Below the pieces are notes generated by a model. The model ran no database searches. It saw only the letters and a program-made list of their open reading frames with translations, and was not told the origin of the DNA. The translations under genes were made by a program, and so were the position numbers. Below are positions 24,367-37,358 of a DNA stretch of 64,000 bases, in pieces. Position 1 is the first letter of the stretch. Each line of letters begins with the position of its first letter. This stretch comes from Pinus tabuliformis (Eukaryota; Streptophyta; Pinopsida; Pinales; Pinaceae), in NCBI GenBank assembly GCA_031772625.1, contig CM062812.1, positions 728,226,300-728,290,299 of the forward strand, written 5' to 3'.

Positions 24367-24600
24367 TTAAAGCTGACATTGTTTTACTTCACTAACTACC
24401 CTTCTTTTTGTTCTAGATGTGAGTTGGTCCAGCCATACATTTTTATGTTTTTTGGTTTTAAGTTTACACTTTTCTCCTACATGTGGTCCAATATAGCTTA
24501 AAATATCTCCAAGGTCTATTAAAACAGAAATAGATTTTTGGGAAATAATACCTTCCATTTCAATCATTGTAGATTAATGTTCTTCTTTTCGATCCTTGAA
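24367..24600 (-). pseudogene. Element C aspartic protease
   Basis: MIEMEGIISQKSISVLIDLG leads into DILSYIGPHV. The active site keeps its aspartate but reads D-L-G-D instead of D-x-G-A. The following VWLDQLTSRTKRRV has the same counterpart in element A. The knuckle just upstream (about 24690-24720) reads FWGCGKPHLLMKYPH, with its first and last cysteines lost. Confidence 0.7.
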
Positions 24601-24999
24601 GATTGAGCTTATTCTAGGAATATTCCTAGAAAAGATATTCCTCATAGTGTCTTCTTGAGCAAATTGTATAGGTTATATTGATATGGATTTATGTGGATAC
24701 TTCATTAATAAATGGGGTTTACCACACCCCCAAAATTTCAGTGTTTCCTTCTCCTTATCCCCATTTCCTCTTTTAAAATTGAAATCCATAGGTTTCGAGC
24801 TTACTTGGGAGTGTGGTGGCTGATTTGCATTCACCTTACTAAACCTTTTCCTCTAATGGTATCAAGCAACATTTTTGAGATATCCTTGTTTTTTTCTTAA
24901 GTCCTACCATGGACTTTGTTCTATCTTTATTTGGCAAGAATTTAGAACCTTAACCTCTCTTCCTGAACTACCGATAACATAATTATTCCTTCCTTATTG

Positions 25000-25570
25000 C
25001 TTCATCCATCATCTTCGGATTCTCAAACTCAATCTGTTCCTTATATGCCATAGGCATGCAGCTCACAAACCTTTGTACCTTTTTCCTTTTCTTCCTTGAT
25101 ATACGGTACACACTGCAGAAAATATATGAACTTAGTCACATACTCATCCATCGAGAGTTGTCCTAGCCTCAGCTCGTGGAACTCCTTAGCACGGTCATCA
25201 TAATAGTGTTCAGTCAAATATCAATCCTTGAACTACTTCATGAACTGCTCCCAGGACACTGTCTTTTCCTTAAGTCCATGCACACTCTTATCCTCTTCCC
25301 ACGAGAGGGTCATCTTTCCCTATATCTGTTAGATAGCCAATTTGGATTTTAAATTACATTCATAATTACATACTTGAAAAATTTTCACAATATTAAGAGA
25401 CCAAGCCTCAACATCCTCTTGCTTTTCTCCGTCAAAGGTACGGGGCTTGATTTTCCAGAAATCCAATTGCAACTCAATTTATTTCTTCCTTTTTTGTCTT
25501 GAAGGAAATATTTTATCTGATTCTTCTCCACTCTCATACTTTTTCATCTTCATACCTTTCTTCCCTTCCT
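25000..25570 (-). pseudogene. Element C gag
   Basis: Minus-strand sequence reads KPRTFDGEKQEDVEAWSLN, then TVSWEQFMKYFKD, AKEFHELRLGQLSMDEYVTKF and EQIEFENPKMMDEAIRK. This is the retrotransposon gag pattern (W near the start, then a FxxL-type block). Element A carries the same blocks (FHELTFKQLTMD, IEFKNPKPMGKAIRK). There are several stops. Confidence 0.75.
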
Positions 25571-25952
25571 TTTAACTAACATGTTCCATTGTTTTCTTAC
25601 TAGATTTTTTTGTTAAGTCTGTAATAATTTTCTCTTTATCCTCACTAGATTTTAATAACAATTGGTTGTTAGTCCTAAGGTAACCCAACTCTCATCGTAA
25701 ACCCATCATGATCTCCAACAACCGGAAGTTTGGTGGTCGTTGTCCACTTTCAAACTCCACATACAAACCTCCCCCTGCCATTATAGAAGGAGGAGGATCC
25801 TCTATCATTTTTGTTGCTTTCTTTTTCTTATTGCCTATACAACATAATGAACTCCAAATTAGATCAATCAACCAATATTCATTCCACACAGTATCATAAT
25901 TTTTCTTCTAGCTAATAATGTAGTGGTCCCAATAAACGTGTTTTTTGAACCC

Positions 25953-25967
25953 GTTGGCTCTGATACC
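25953..25967 (-). other. Primer-binding site of element C (initiator Met tRNA type)
   Basis: On the minus strand GGTATCAGAGCCAACGG lies four bases inside the LTR end. GGTATCAGAGC is the well-known plant retroelement site that pairs with the 3' end of initiator Met tRNA. Confidence 0.8.
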
Positions 25968-25971
25968 GATT

Positions 25972-28062
25972 TGTCACACACCCAACTATTTTTTTTCCAT
26001 GTTCCATCTATGTTAATAAATTTGATAATGGAAGGTACTCTATTCTATGTTTGATGCAAGGTTGGGTGTTCACGTTACATAATATATCTAGCCACATTGA
26101 CATTTATTTTACTGCTCTCTATACCCTAACAATTTCTCTAAGGTATTAATTTGGGTGCTAATACCCCTTTCTTAAATGTTCAATATAAATAGCTAGCATA
26201 TAATTTGTACATCTCCTTAATATACCCCTGTTGGAATCCTACCCTTATCACATTATAAGGTTTATGCAACATAATGTTTGTGGGATCACAAGGGCATCTA
26301 GAAACATGTAAGTGACTTATCCCGCCTATCGCTATACTCTCGTTCCATGTTAAAATTTAGACCAAGTGCCACCATACACCCGACCAATGCTCACCTTCAA
26401 TCTTAGCAGCAACGTGTGGCTTCAAATGATGCCTCCCATCTCACCAGCAACATGTGACTTCATATGATGCCTCCCATCTAGAGACAAATGAACGGTGGTG
26501 AATGCATCGTGTTCATCCAATGGTATAAATCGCCTTGTCAAACCCTAATCTAGGTTTCGTCTACATACTCTTCCGCATTCACATTCTTCCTCCCGCTTGG
26601 GTCTTCACTCTGCTATGTCTAAGGGTTTTTTCCTCCACTCTACGAATGGTCCTTTCACCCTTGGTATAGTCCTGCTAATTAATTTACTGCAATATTTCCA
26701 TGATGGTCAACTCAACCCCTTGTGCAACGAGGTAGCTCCTGTATACAGGTATGTCTAGTTAGGTTACTTTTCAATTTCTCTTGGTCATTTTTACCAACCA
26801 CTCTATTTCATAGTGCATGTTTCCTTACATCATGTTTTGATGACTTCTTGAGGCTGCATCTTGATGCACCAAATCTTACATTGGGTCTTCCCCTTGATGT
26901 GGGTCTATGCTTCAGAACACTCAGCTAGCAATCTTTCATCACCTCATCCATAATGTGGTAGGGTTTTTAAGGTGCGGCGTAGGTATCAATCTTATGCTCT
27001 ATTTTATTTTACGTTATGCAACTGTAGAGAATATGTTCCAGATTTATTCCTTGAGAAGTGTGAGGTGGCCACAACTTCATTTGCTCTGTTGTAGAAGTGT
27101 AACGTCATTCCCTTTCTCCAAGTATCACTACGCTCAGCTAACTCTATTTTCTAACATGCCTATTTTGGGGATTATTTTTGTTCCTTTTTGCACTAACTTT
27201 TGGCCATTTCAGCAATGGGAATGGAGTGTAAACCCTATTTTAAATGCCACAGGTAATATTTCCCTAGCTCTTCCTCTCTTCTAAAGTCACTTATTTTCTT
27301 AAATACACCAATGTTTTTCTATTTCACACCTAATCTAACATGTTTCCTTATTAACTGCATAGATACACTCACAATATCCTTTTTCAGCATTGATTGCATG
27401 AAGGTCTTGGGGGTCCTTAGCTTCGAACTAATCCTCTGTTTCATAGGTGGGTGACCCTTGCTCATTCCACTCTAAAATGTCGAATAATAAAATTCTACTT
27501 AGGGTTAATGAGTGTGTGGATGGGGTGTATGCTTATACCCTCGACTTTCTTAATGGTTGTTGGGCTGCCTCCAAATTCATCAGTGCACATTGCAGGGTTT
27601 TTTTCTCATACTCACTCAATGTTATACATCTTAGCTTCAACTTTTCTACCTTAGCAATATGAAGGCCTGAAAGGTCCTAAGATGAATTTCTATTTTAGCA
27701 TGCCATGATTCTCATCCTATGGCAGAGTGCCTAGCTATTTCAGAATTTCCCTTTTATTTTGTTTACATTAGTAGTTATCTTTTTGCTGCTCTTCAAAATG
27801 TAGGAGTTTCAAGGCCATACACCTCCTTGTTTACTATTTATATAAAGATAATTGTTGATTAATAATTTTCACCTAACCTATGAACCTCTTTTTGTTTTGG
27901 AAATTGTGCTTGTACTCTGACTATGGACTTAATTGACTACTGGTTATTAGTTACTTACGTGATATCAATTGATGTACAATATTCTAATGTTTTCCATAAT
28001 TTATTCTCCTCTTCATAATTTCATTGGAGCACACTATCATGCTTGATTGTCGTGTGTGTGAA
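25972..28062 (-). repeat. 5' LTR of element C (inner 2.1 kb)
   Basis: It starts beside the primer site with TGTCACACACCC and is collinear with 5616-about 7720 at roughly 85% by eye. Homology stops at about 28050, where a CACTA-like sequence begins. The rest of this LTR was not located downstream, so it is interrupted, deleted or too diverged to see. Confidence 0.6.
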
Positions 28063-28890
28063 AACTACAAGAAAAAAGGACATTGGTGAGCGACAAAAAA
28101 TGTCACCATAAGCTCATTGGTGATGGTTAAAAGAGCCTTCGTCACCAAAAATTGAACATCATGAAAATTGGCATCTCCAAAAGTATAGGTGTTGTAGTGA
28201 CATTCAAAGTGCATCACCAATAATGATTTATAATGACAGATAGTGATCATCACTATTTCATATGAGCAATGGTGACAGACCATAGCCTCTATCACCAAAA
28301 GTTGAACGTCACCAAAGGTGGCGTCATCAAGAGTATAGGTGTTGTAGTGACATTCAAAGTTTGTCACAAATAATGATTTATAATGACAGATAGCAGCTAT
28401 CACTATTTCATATAAGCAATGGTGACAGACCATAACCTCCGTCACCAAAACTGAACGTCACCAAAGGTGGCGGCCCAAAAGTATAGGTGTTATGGTGACA
28501 TTAAAGGTCCGTCACGAATATTGATTATAATGATGGATAGTGACCGTCACCATTTCATATGAACAACAACGATTTATTGTGATGGAACTTTCATGTCCGT
28601 CACTATTGATGCATATATGGTGACGTTCATTGACCATCACCAAAAGCCGCATTGCTAGATGTATAGGTGTTCTGGTGACATTTAAGGTCTGTCATGAATA
28701 ATGAGTATAATGACGGACAATGACCGTCACCATTTCATATCAACAACAATGATTTATGGTTATAGACCTTTGAGGTTCGTCACTATTGATGCATATATAT
28801 GGTGGTGTTCGTTGACCGTCACCATTTCATATTTTGGTGAGGGTCAAAAAATGTCACCAAAGCTAATTGGTGATGGTCAAAAGCTCATTC
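28063..28890 (+). mobile_element. CACTA-like terminus with subterminal repeats
   Basis: The left end AACTACAAGAAAAAAGGAC resembles a CACTA terminus (CACTACAAGAAAA) with the first C changed. Next come imperfect direct repeats keyed by AGTATAGGTGTT at 28182, 28332, 28480 and 28660, rich in TGACGG/CCGTCA motifs, as in CACTA subterminal regions. A 50-bp block (TTGGTGAG...GTCAAAAAATGTCACC-like) occurs at both 28084 and 28834 in direct orientation. No inverted terminus is seen on the right, so this is a truncated or non-autonomous remnant without coding capacity. Confidence 0.55.
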
Positions 28891-28901
28891 GATATCAATG
28901 T

Positions 28902-28972
28902 AGGGCACGATGGAATCAAACCACCAACCTCCTTCTTGTAAAGAAGGTGCTCTTCCATTAAGCTAGCACCCT
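28902..28972 (-). tRNA. tRNA-Val(UAC)-like gene or tRNA-derived SINE head
   Basis: The 71-nt minus-strand sequence folds as a cloverleaf. A 7-bp acceptor joins AGGGTGC to GTGCCCT with two G-T pairs. The D arm joins GCTT to GAGC. The anticodon arm is CCTTC-TTTACAA-GAAGG with anticodon TAC, and the T arm is GGTGG-TTTGATT-CCATC. The A box TAGCTTAATGG is good. The B box GGTTTGATTCC has one change from GGTTCGATTCC (C to T). No CCA is encoded. It abuts the CACTA-like remnant and may be a tRNA pseudogene or SINE head. Confidence 0.6.
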
Positions 28973-30313
<1,341 letters not shown>

Positions 30314-31073
30314 TTCCCAGAAGACTCATCAATACCATCATTTTTTTCCATGATCTATTGTGTCTCTAGATCGAGGTCAGATAGCTCGCCATTCTCAAGT
30401 TCTACCTTTCAAGTATTGATTTCTAGCTCACCCTTTAAAGCACAATTCTACCACTCCATTTTATTTTGTTTTTTCAAGAGAATTGGCAGGACCTTCCCAT
30501 CCTCTGTTTTACATCATTAATAACCATCCATCAATGATATAAAGAATAACATACACACAACAAAGGCCAAAGATGTTCTTGTTGTATACCTATGTTCTAG
30601 GACTCATCTGACCTTACTGGTGCAAAGAGCTCACCTTAAAAAATTAACATCCACGTGGAATTTACAAAACTTTTTTCAATCAAGCTCCAAGTAAACCAAT
30701 CAAAATATGAACATCCTTTAAATCAATAAAATCTCCGACTTAAAATAAAAGTGGCCTAGAATTGAATGTTGTATCAACCATGTCAAGTAACTAACATTGG
30801 GTGAGAAATACAAGCCATGCATATTAGATTAATGAAATAATTGATCTAGTAAAGCTCAAAAACAGATGACTTACAGCTAAGAAATGTAAATAAATGACTT
30901 ACAACTAAGACATGATGTTGCCCTTTCAACCCAGTGATTAAATAAATCTTCTTTAAGTCACTTACCATTAAAAATTTTCTGATACCAGGTGGAAGTTGTA
31001 TTGTAACATTTACCTCTGATAGTCTGTTTGCACGACTATTTCTCAAGATCCGCTCCATTAACCATCATTTGGG
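30314..31073 (-). pseudogene. NudC/BOBBER-type CS-domain pseudogene with introns
   Basis: Exon 1 (about 31073-30903) reads NGADLEK, then LSEVNVTIQLPPGIRKFLM and GLKGQHHV. This is the start of the CS/p23-like domain of plant NudC chaperones (BOBBER1 type), which work with HSP90. Exon 2 (30634-30600) reads GELFAPVRSDES. Exon 3 (30503-30314) reads EDGKVLPILLKKQNKMEW, then KGELEINT, KVELENGELSDLDLETQ. Introns at 30635-30902 and 30504-30599 have AG/GT borders, and splicing of the second restores N-I-E-D-G-K. Stops at several tryptophan and glutamine positions, a frameshift in exon 1 and loss of the last exon show it is dead. Kept introns mean a DNA-level copy, not a retrocopy. Confidence 0.75.
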
Positions 31074-32729
31074 GCTAGATAAGATACATGCAAAAACCAT
31101 CAACATGAAAATGAAATTTACATCCTTTTAAAAAAATGGGAGGAAAAAAATTATCCACAAATTGAAACGAACTGTAGGATACCTCATTCCTGCAACATGA
31201 TTATCTTGTCATGAACAATAAAAAAACAAATCAAGAGAAATGTAATTTTTGCCACATTTTGACAGTGAAATCTTTTGCATATTCTATGAACAATTGATGA
31301 AAAAAGTTAGCTAAATCTTGTCAGCATCATTTTTATAGTAAAACATAAAGGAACCGCTCAACACATATATAATCCTAAACATAAGTATCCATAAATGTAA
31401 GTATTTATTGACGACATTGTATTTTGTGAAAATATGGAAGTCAAATCTTCGAAATAACACAATTTATGGTACCACTTCCGTAAGAAGTCCATTCATTTGA
31501 GTATTTACAAAGTCCATTAAGGAATTTATTCAAAGTTCAAAGCTCAAGCAATTAACATGTAGCCTAAAAAATCTCATATTTGAAACGGAGATAACCCAAA
31601 GATGTAGAGTATATATCTCACAATTATATATCCTAATTTCTAGACATTGAAATGACACTTTTTAGCATACTATTGTGAATTCAACCCAAAATGATAGAAA
31701 AAAATATTGATGGTAATTTTGCTAATATAGAGGTTTTATACATGCATTTATTTAAACAATTAGCTTCCAATATCAAACATATCTAATGATGCACACAATA
31801 CCTTGCATATTTAGCGTTGGTGTGTGAACTTGAGACAATGAAGTCCAACATTTAATAGTTTGCCTATAATATGCACTAGCCGAATAGGTGAACAATAGTA
31901 TTGTAGGTATGCATTATGAATATATGTATTGCAGGCCAATAGGAGTATGGTTAGAACAGTCATGTCCAACCCTTCCAAGTTTGCCTATAATCTGTACTAG
32001 TCTAATAGGTGAAAAATATAACTATAGTTGTGCATTCTGCATCACTTACTTCAATCCAACACCTTCAACATAGAAATTTCAAATAATATGTCCCAAACGG
32101 GTGGGAAATTTGCAAAATGAAAGAGTTGGGTTGATTGTTTTTGGAGAAGACTAGATTCTTACATCATTCAATGTAAATTCATGACACTTTGCCAAGCTTA
32201 GATGGAATAAAAAGGAACCAAGCTAGAAGGTTATTTAAATAATGCTTATTTAGTCAAGGTAAAATGTTAGCCCTTTTCTGTCAAAAAGCATAAATGTAAA
32301 AACTTTAAGAAATTCAGTGAAGAGACTGTAGAAATGTTCTAATCAAACCACTAACATAAATAGAGGTAAGAAATATTATGTTGTAAAAGAGACATTCATG
32401 GTCAAATTAACAATAAAGTTACCTTTTAGCATAGGTAATGCACTAGTGCTCATGTCGTAGTGTCCTAGGGCATGCTAGGGAATACAAGGAGTGCTCATGT
32501 ACATCTAGAGAAGAGGTGGGGAGACATCGAGTTGTAGTCAGGAGGAGTACAGGCGATGAGGGGCAGATCCTTGAGGTACCCAACCTCTTGGATTATACCT
32601 TGCTACAAGAGCCCCGAAGAGAGAGTAGTAGAACTAGCGGATGTGGGTAGAGACTGATGTAGATAAAGTAGCAGAGAGTGCTACAATGCAGGAGTCCCCA
32701 TGCAATGTGAGGCTAACAAGTTTGAATAG
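31074..32729. other. Intergenic, no gene seen
   Basis: Nothing coding is supported. A diverged direct repeat of about 58 bp (GTTTGCCTATAAT...ATAGGTGAA) occurs near 31858 and 31979, spaced about 121 bp. Just before 32730 the first weak units of the following minisatellite appear. Confidence 0.55.
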
Positions 32730-33215
32730 TGTGAACCCTAGTTGTAGTCACAAATGAGCCCTAGCTACAGTCATGAAGGGAGACCTAGCCACAGTCTTGA
32801 AGGATCTCTAGCTGTAGTTGGAAAGGAATCCCTAGCCACAGTAAAAAGTAGCCCTAACTGCAATCAAAAGGAGGCTTAGCCACATCAAGAGAGAGGCCTA
32901 AGACGTAGTCTAGAGGGAGTCCTAAGATGCAGTCAAGAGAGGCATAATGACACAGTCAAGAGAGGCATAAAGACATAGTCAACAGATGCTAGATACACAA
33001 AAAAAGGAAGGCTTTTATCCACAACAAAGGAGCCCTTAATTTGTATCAAGAGGGAGACCCTTATCAGCCATCAAGAAGAATCATATAGCCGCAGTCAAGG
33101 AAGTTCTAAAGAAGCACTCAAAGAGGCCCTAGACACAGTCAAATGGAGGCCCTAACCACTACAAGAAGGAGCCATAAGGCAATAAGAAAGAATCCCTAGA
33201 AGCAACATGGAAGTC
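32730..33215. repeat. Degenerate 22-24-bp minisatellite
   Basis: About 18-20 units follow a consensus close to GCCCTAGCCACAGTCAAGAG followed by GGA. Spacing varies from 21 to 25 bp, so no frame is kept and coding is unlikely. Sample units are CCTAGCCACAGTCTTGAAGG near 32781 and CCTAGACACAGTCAAATGGA near 33127. Confidence 0.75.
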
Positions 33216-34087
33216 TTATGTTTTGAAGTAGGTACAATGTGTGAAAGAGAGGTTGTTTTCACTGTTTTTCTTGGGTGCTCTTGTAGGGATAAAGGCTGAA
33301 TTTTGAAGTTTAATATCACAACAAGAAGAGGCATTCATCGTGGGTGAAATAGGGTTATTCTGTAGCCATTTTAGGAAGACTGAAGGGCTGAAAAGAGGCC
33401 AAGTATCTTTCTTGAAGCTTCAACTAAAGGATGAAACTCAACTAAAGGATGACTTAGCTTAATAAAGTTCATGATGTCCATTCATAATCAGATACTTATG
33501 AGCAAAGCCAACTCTTATTATTGGGACTTATCCCAATGTCCTGATAGGTGGGATATAGAGGACGAGTACGATCTTCGTTTCTCCATTGCATTCCTCCCAC
33601 CTTGAAAATTAAAAGGGGACATAATGAATTTCATATACACATACTTAATAGATATATATTCCCAATCTCTTTCCATCTGCTAGTTATGCTTGCTTGAGCC
33701 CGGCTCAATCAATTAGTCAATTCGGCGCATGCATATCCCTACTTATTCTCCACAGGCCTCTGGGTGGATCTCTCTACCCCTATAATGCCAAAAAAAGGGT
33801 TCGGTTATGGTAAGGGGTGCTAGCTAGTTTTTTGGACCTCTGTATTTACATCTATTTTCGCCTAGCCTTACCCTAATCTCATCTCTATGTATTCTCAAAT
33901 TAAACCAACTACACAATCGGAAACTCTGTTCTTGTGTGGTATCGCAAAATACTTTTCAAACATAAAATTATAACAACAAGATAGCATTTTTTATATACCA
34001 AATTAATTAAATTAAATATTATCTTCCTGTGTGAATTACAGTGCACTGATAGAAATAGAGATAGTTTCCATCAAAAAGTAGCAAAAG
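33216..34087. other. Intergenic, 3' flank of the NSE4 pseudogene
   Basis: No gene seen. No poly-T stretch is present next to the NSE4 stop codon, so if that copy arose by retroposition its poly-A tail has been lost. Confidence 0.5.
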
Positions 34088-35286
34088 TCATAGGAGACAA
34101 TTATTTCGCTTCTTCGGTGCTTGTCTTTGAAGACCTCCACCATCATCATCACTTCCACATTCATCCTCCTGCACCTCAAGAGCTATAGGTACCACTCTGC
34201 CCCTGTTTCTTGAAATCTCTATGATAGGAGTCTCTGGAGCCTTCTCAGAACAAGGAATCACAAGTGGACAATTTCTGTGAGCCATCAACTCCTCACCACT
34301 TTCAATAGCTTCCATCATCAACTTCCAGCCTTTAAAATCAAACCAAAAAACAAATTAGCTATAAGAATCTTCTCTAGATGCCATTTCTATAGCTCTGGGA
34401 GCATTTTTGGCGACAACAAAATGGCTTCCATTTTCATCGACATTTATTTCAACTCTACCATCCTTTACTAGAAATGATAACGCAAAGATGTTTTCTACGG
34501 TCTGGGAAAATGATATTCTATTTAGAACCAAATTCTCTAATCTGGCTTTCTTCTGTTTTCGCAAAATGTTAAATATTCTTGCCATATTATTTCCTATTTT
34601 TGACTTTTCATCTTTCAAGGACTCTTTCACTCCTTCAAGTCGAGTACTTTCTGTCAACTTAGTCTGTTTTCTTTGTACTATAGCTTTCCTTTGCTTGGGT
34701 TCATTATCCATTGGTCCAAGCATAGTGCAAATTCTTGCCGCATCCTGAAAAACAGAAGCAGCAGAAAGCCCAATATTTCTCCATGATGTTTGGGTTTGAT
34801 CATCATTTTCTTACAAAGACCTACTTCCATATGCCTGGTCACTACAGTTTCATAGAATATCACTACTAATAAAATCGACTGGAGTAGCACCATCACTGTT
34901 TTGTGATCTATTAATAGTAGCGAGGAGTGTGGATGTGAGATCAAAGAGTGTATCAACATCTACAACTTGGTCACGAGGTCTCTAAACAATATTGTGCAAG
35001 CTTTCCACTTTACTAATTATAGCCTCAAATTTGCCAGATTCTGCTTTTAAAAATTTTCTCTCTTCTCAGCAATCGAAGCCTTGGTGGCATGATAATGGGA
35101 CTTTAATCTACATTGTTGCACCATATTATGATTGTTACCACTGCATGCAGTATCATATTATTTCTCTCTCGGGAGCTTACTGTGTCCTTATTGTGATCCT
35201 TTTACCCCACGAGAGGAATCTTGCGGTGTCTGACTCAATGTTTCTTCCTCTTTAACTCTAGCTTGGGTACCAAGCCTTCTACCCAT
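34088..35286 (-). pseudogene. NSE4: NSE4 (SMC5/6 kleisin) pseudogene, apparently processed
   Basis: NSE4 is the kleisin subunit of the SMC5/6 DNA-repair complex. From ATG 35286 the minus strand reads MGRRLGTQARVKEEE, VESLHNIV, RPRDQVVDVDTLFDLTSTLL, TSWRNIGLSAASVFQDAARI, CTMLGPMDNEPKQRKA, ARIFNILRKQKKARLENLVL, FSQTVENIFALSFLVKDGRV, GSHFVVAKNAP, FVFWFDFKGWKLMMEAIES and GEELMAHR. The second half is the NSE4 C-terminal domain. From about 35050 to 34088 it stays in one frame with stops only (after HNIV, DIL, RSL and DSYS) and no intron-like break. A one-base shift lies near 35050 and the N-terminal third is poorly kept. Confidence 0.85.
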
Positions 35287-35289
35287 CCT

Positions 35290-35460
35290 TTCTATCACCT
35301 ACTTTTGGAGATGACAGAAATGAAAATATTCAACCAAAGTTGGAAGGAAGGGCTTGAAATTGATATTTCTGATTGAAGAATTGCCGTGAAATGGAAAAAG
35401 AGAAAGAAAAGATTTTTGTGTTGCAATAAAATGAGGGAGGGTAGGGAGTTGTGATTTCCC
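35290..35460 (-). repeat. NSE4 5' flank block, also found at 37.4 and 40.8 kb
   Basis: Sequence just upstream of the NSE4 start is shared with 37448-37505. The next part (35355-35455) matches 40808-40905 (GCTTGAAATTGA, then GATTGAAGAA, GAAATGGAAA and ATGAGGGAGGG). The 5' leader or promoter of an NSE4 copy has therefore been duplicated at least twice nearby. Confidence 0.6.
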
Positions 35461-35469
35461 CTACCCTGA

Positions 35470-36600
35470 GAATTTTTTTTTGTAATAGAAGAGGGATGAA
35501 AGCCCACTACAGTGGATACAAAGTCCTAAGACATACACATTGTCGAATGAAACACATAGGTGCAGTGTGCCCATTAAGCGTGAGGATTGGGAGAAGTGAC
35601 ACATGTGGGAGAGTGGCCATATTGTTGAAGAAGTGTTTACATTGAGGAAGGACAACATTTGAATATGATAAGAATGTCAACTCTAAATGGTACTCATGGT
35701 TCCCTCACCCTTCAATCTGAGAAATTTATTGTGAAGTGTTTCCAACACTACTTGCTCATCCACATGAGGAAGATTACAATTTGTATATCTTTGTCTCAAT
35801 CGCATGGCGAATATATTAGTGTGAGGATCCACTATTTCATGATCCATATGATGGATGTTTTTCTGAACATAAGCTTTATAAGGAAATCTCCTTAGATATC
35901 CAAAATGTCCTAGAAATTTATTTGAACAATTATGGTCTTGCAACAATGTTTATTGATGATAAATTTCTTGGTAATGTACACATGCATAGAAGAGTGTGAC
36001 TAATGGCATGGATACTCGACCTTTCGGGTTGAACTGGCCACCTCTAAAGATAATATTTGGAATATCCTTTGAGCCTTTCTTTGAGATGGCATCCAAGAAG
36101 TTGGACTTGAGACATCACGGAACTCTATATTTTGACATATTCAAGCTGAAACTCTAAACATGCAAGAGAAACTAAAACAAGGGGTTATATAAGTAATAGG
36201 CCAAGTGTATGGGAAATCCAGGCTTTTAGAGGAATATTTCTGCATTTAATAATTGGATGAGGATGAATATTTCTATTAAACTATGTGTTGTTATTGATAT
36301 GTTTGGACGCTTTAGGTGAACACTTGGCCCATATTCAAGAACATCAAATAACTTTCGAGTCCAAGATAGATTTAAAGAGATCATTTATCAAATTAATTGT
36401 CCAGATATGAAATACAATCAAGTTTTGGAAGAGATACATCGTAGTACTATCAAAGAAGATTGTGGACCATGCTAGAAAATGGATCAAAAATGTTTTCAGA
36501 ATCTCTGCTAAAATTTGACATTTAGCATTTTCTTATAAATTTTCATGGAGGCAAAAAGTGACAGGAGAAACTTGCACAATAATGGCGGCCACTAGAATGA
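35470..36600 (+). pseudogene. Unidentified decayed coding stretch
   Basis: The plus strand reads SKWYSWFPHPSI, stop, then a stretch with LAHPHEEDYNLYIF, stop, and 56 stop-free codons containing FHDPYDGCFSEHKLYKE and NNYGLATMFIDDKFLGN (about 35835-36000). Further pieces such as FEPFFEMASKKLDLRHHG follow after frameshifts. I do not recognise the family. It sits between the NSE4 pseudogene and a second NSE4 5' fragment, so it may be an insertion that separates duplicated copies. Coding origin itself is only moderately supported. Confidence 0.3.
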
Positions 36601-37358
36601 GAAACATGATGAAATAGAAAAATGGAATCTGTTTCTATGATGACACATGAGAAGATACTTATTACTCTCAACGTGGTTGTATAGGAAAAATATTTTTTTC
36701 CTTTGAGTATAATTGATGTATGGTAATGTAGTGGTTGTTTCCTTGTTGCAATAAAACAAATATACATCCATCTCAAGGTGAAAGAATAACACCAATATAT
36801 ATCTTAATGATATGAGCTATGTGTTGTGCTCAGCAGCTAGGAAAGTCTCTATCGGTCATAGTGCGATGAAGCAAGAGGTTCGGCTTTCTGTGCCTATCCA
36901 ATCAAAGTATATCGATACAAGTGATGAGAAAACATATGTTCAATTCCCTAGAACATATATTATTTTCATTACCTATCCAGGATAAATCCACAGCCATAGT
37001 TGAGAAACGTAATCAAAAGAAAAATAAATATGTAGTTTATTTAAACAAATGTGGCCTGAGAGGAATACATGTGCACCAAATTACAAATTGTGAAACTCAA
37101 AGTTCTGTATAAAAGTTTTAAATTAAAAAATTTCAAACAGTTTCCAGGTAGTTTAACGAATGCAAACATTCGAGCACTCATCCAATGGCCATTCGAGGAG
37201 GGTCAAAGCCATCCATCAATATGAAAAGATCTATAAAAGAAAACAGGGACTTTGAAGAAGGGATTCGTGATTTTTCATACCCAAATGTTGCCCGATTATT
37301 GAGCAAGGGCCTGACAAGTTAGTGAGGGTTTCACTTTTGTTTCTGTTCCAATCTATTT
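36601..37358. other. Intergenic, no gene seen
   Basis: I see only short open stretches without recognisable motifs. Confidence 0.5.

Larger units (their letters stand above)
5616..28062 (-). mobile_element. Element C: chromovirus with long LTRs, host of nested insertion B
   Basis: The coding part runs on the minus strand from gag (about 25.6 kb) to chromodomain (21.24 kb). A Met-tRNA-type primer site sits at 25953-25967. Next to it starts a repeat (25972-28.05 kb) that matches 5616-about 7720 in the same orientation, with TG at the same edge. If these are the two LTRs, the 3' LTR runs from 21207 down to 20085, is interrupted by element B, and resumes from 8408 down to 5616 (about 3.9 kb). 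The outer end of the 5' LTR was not found. A candidate TSD on the left is TGGTA (5611-5615). Confidence 0.6.
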
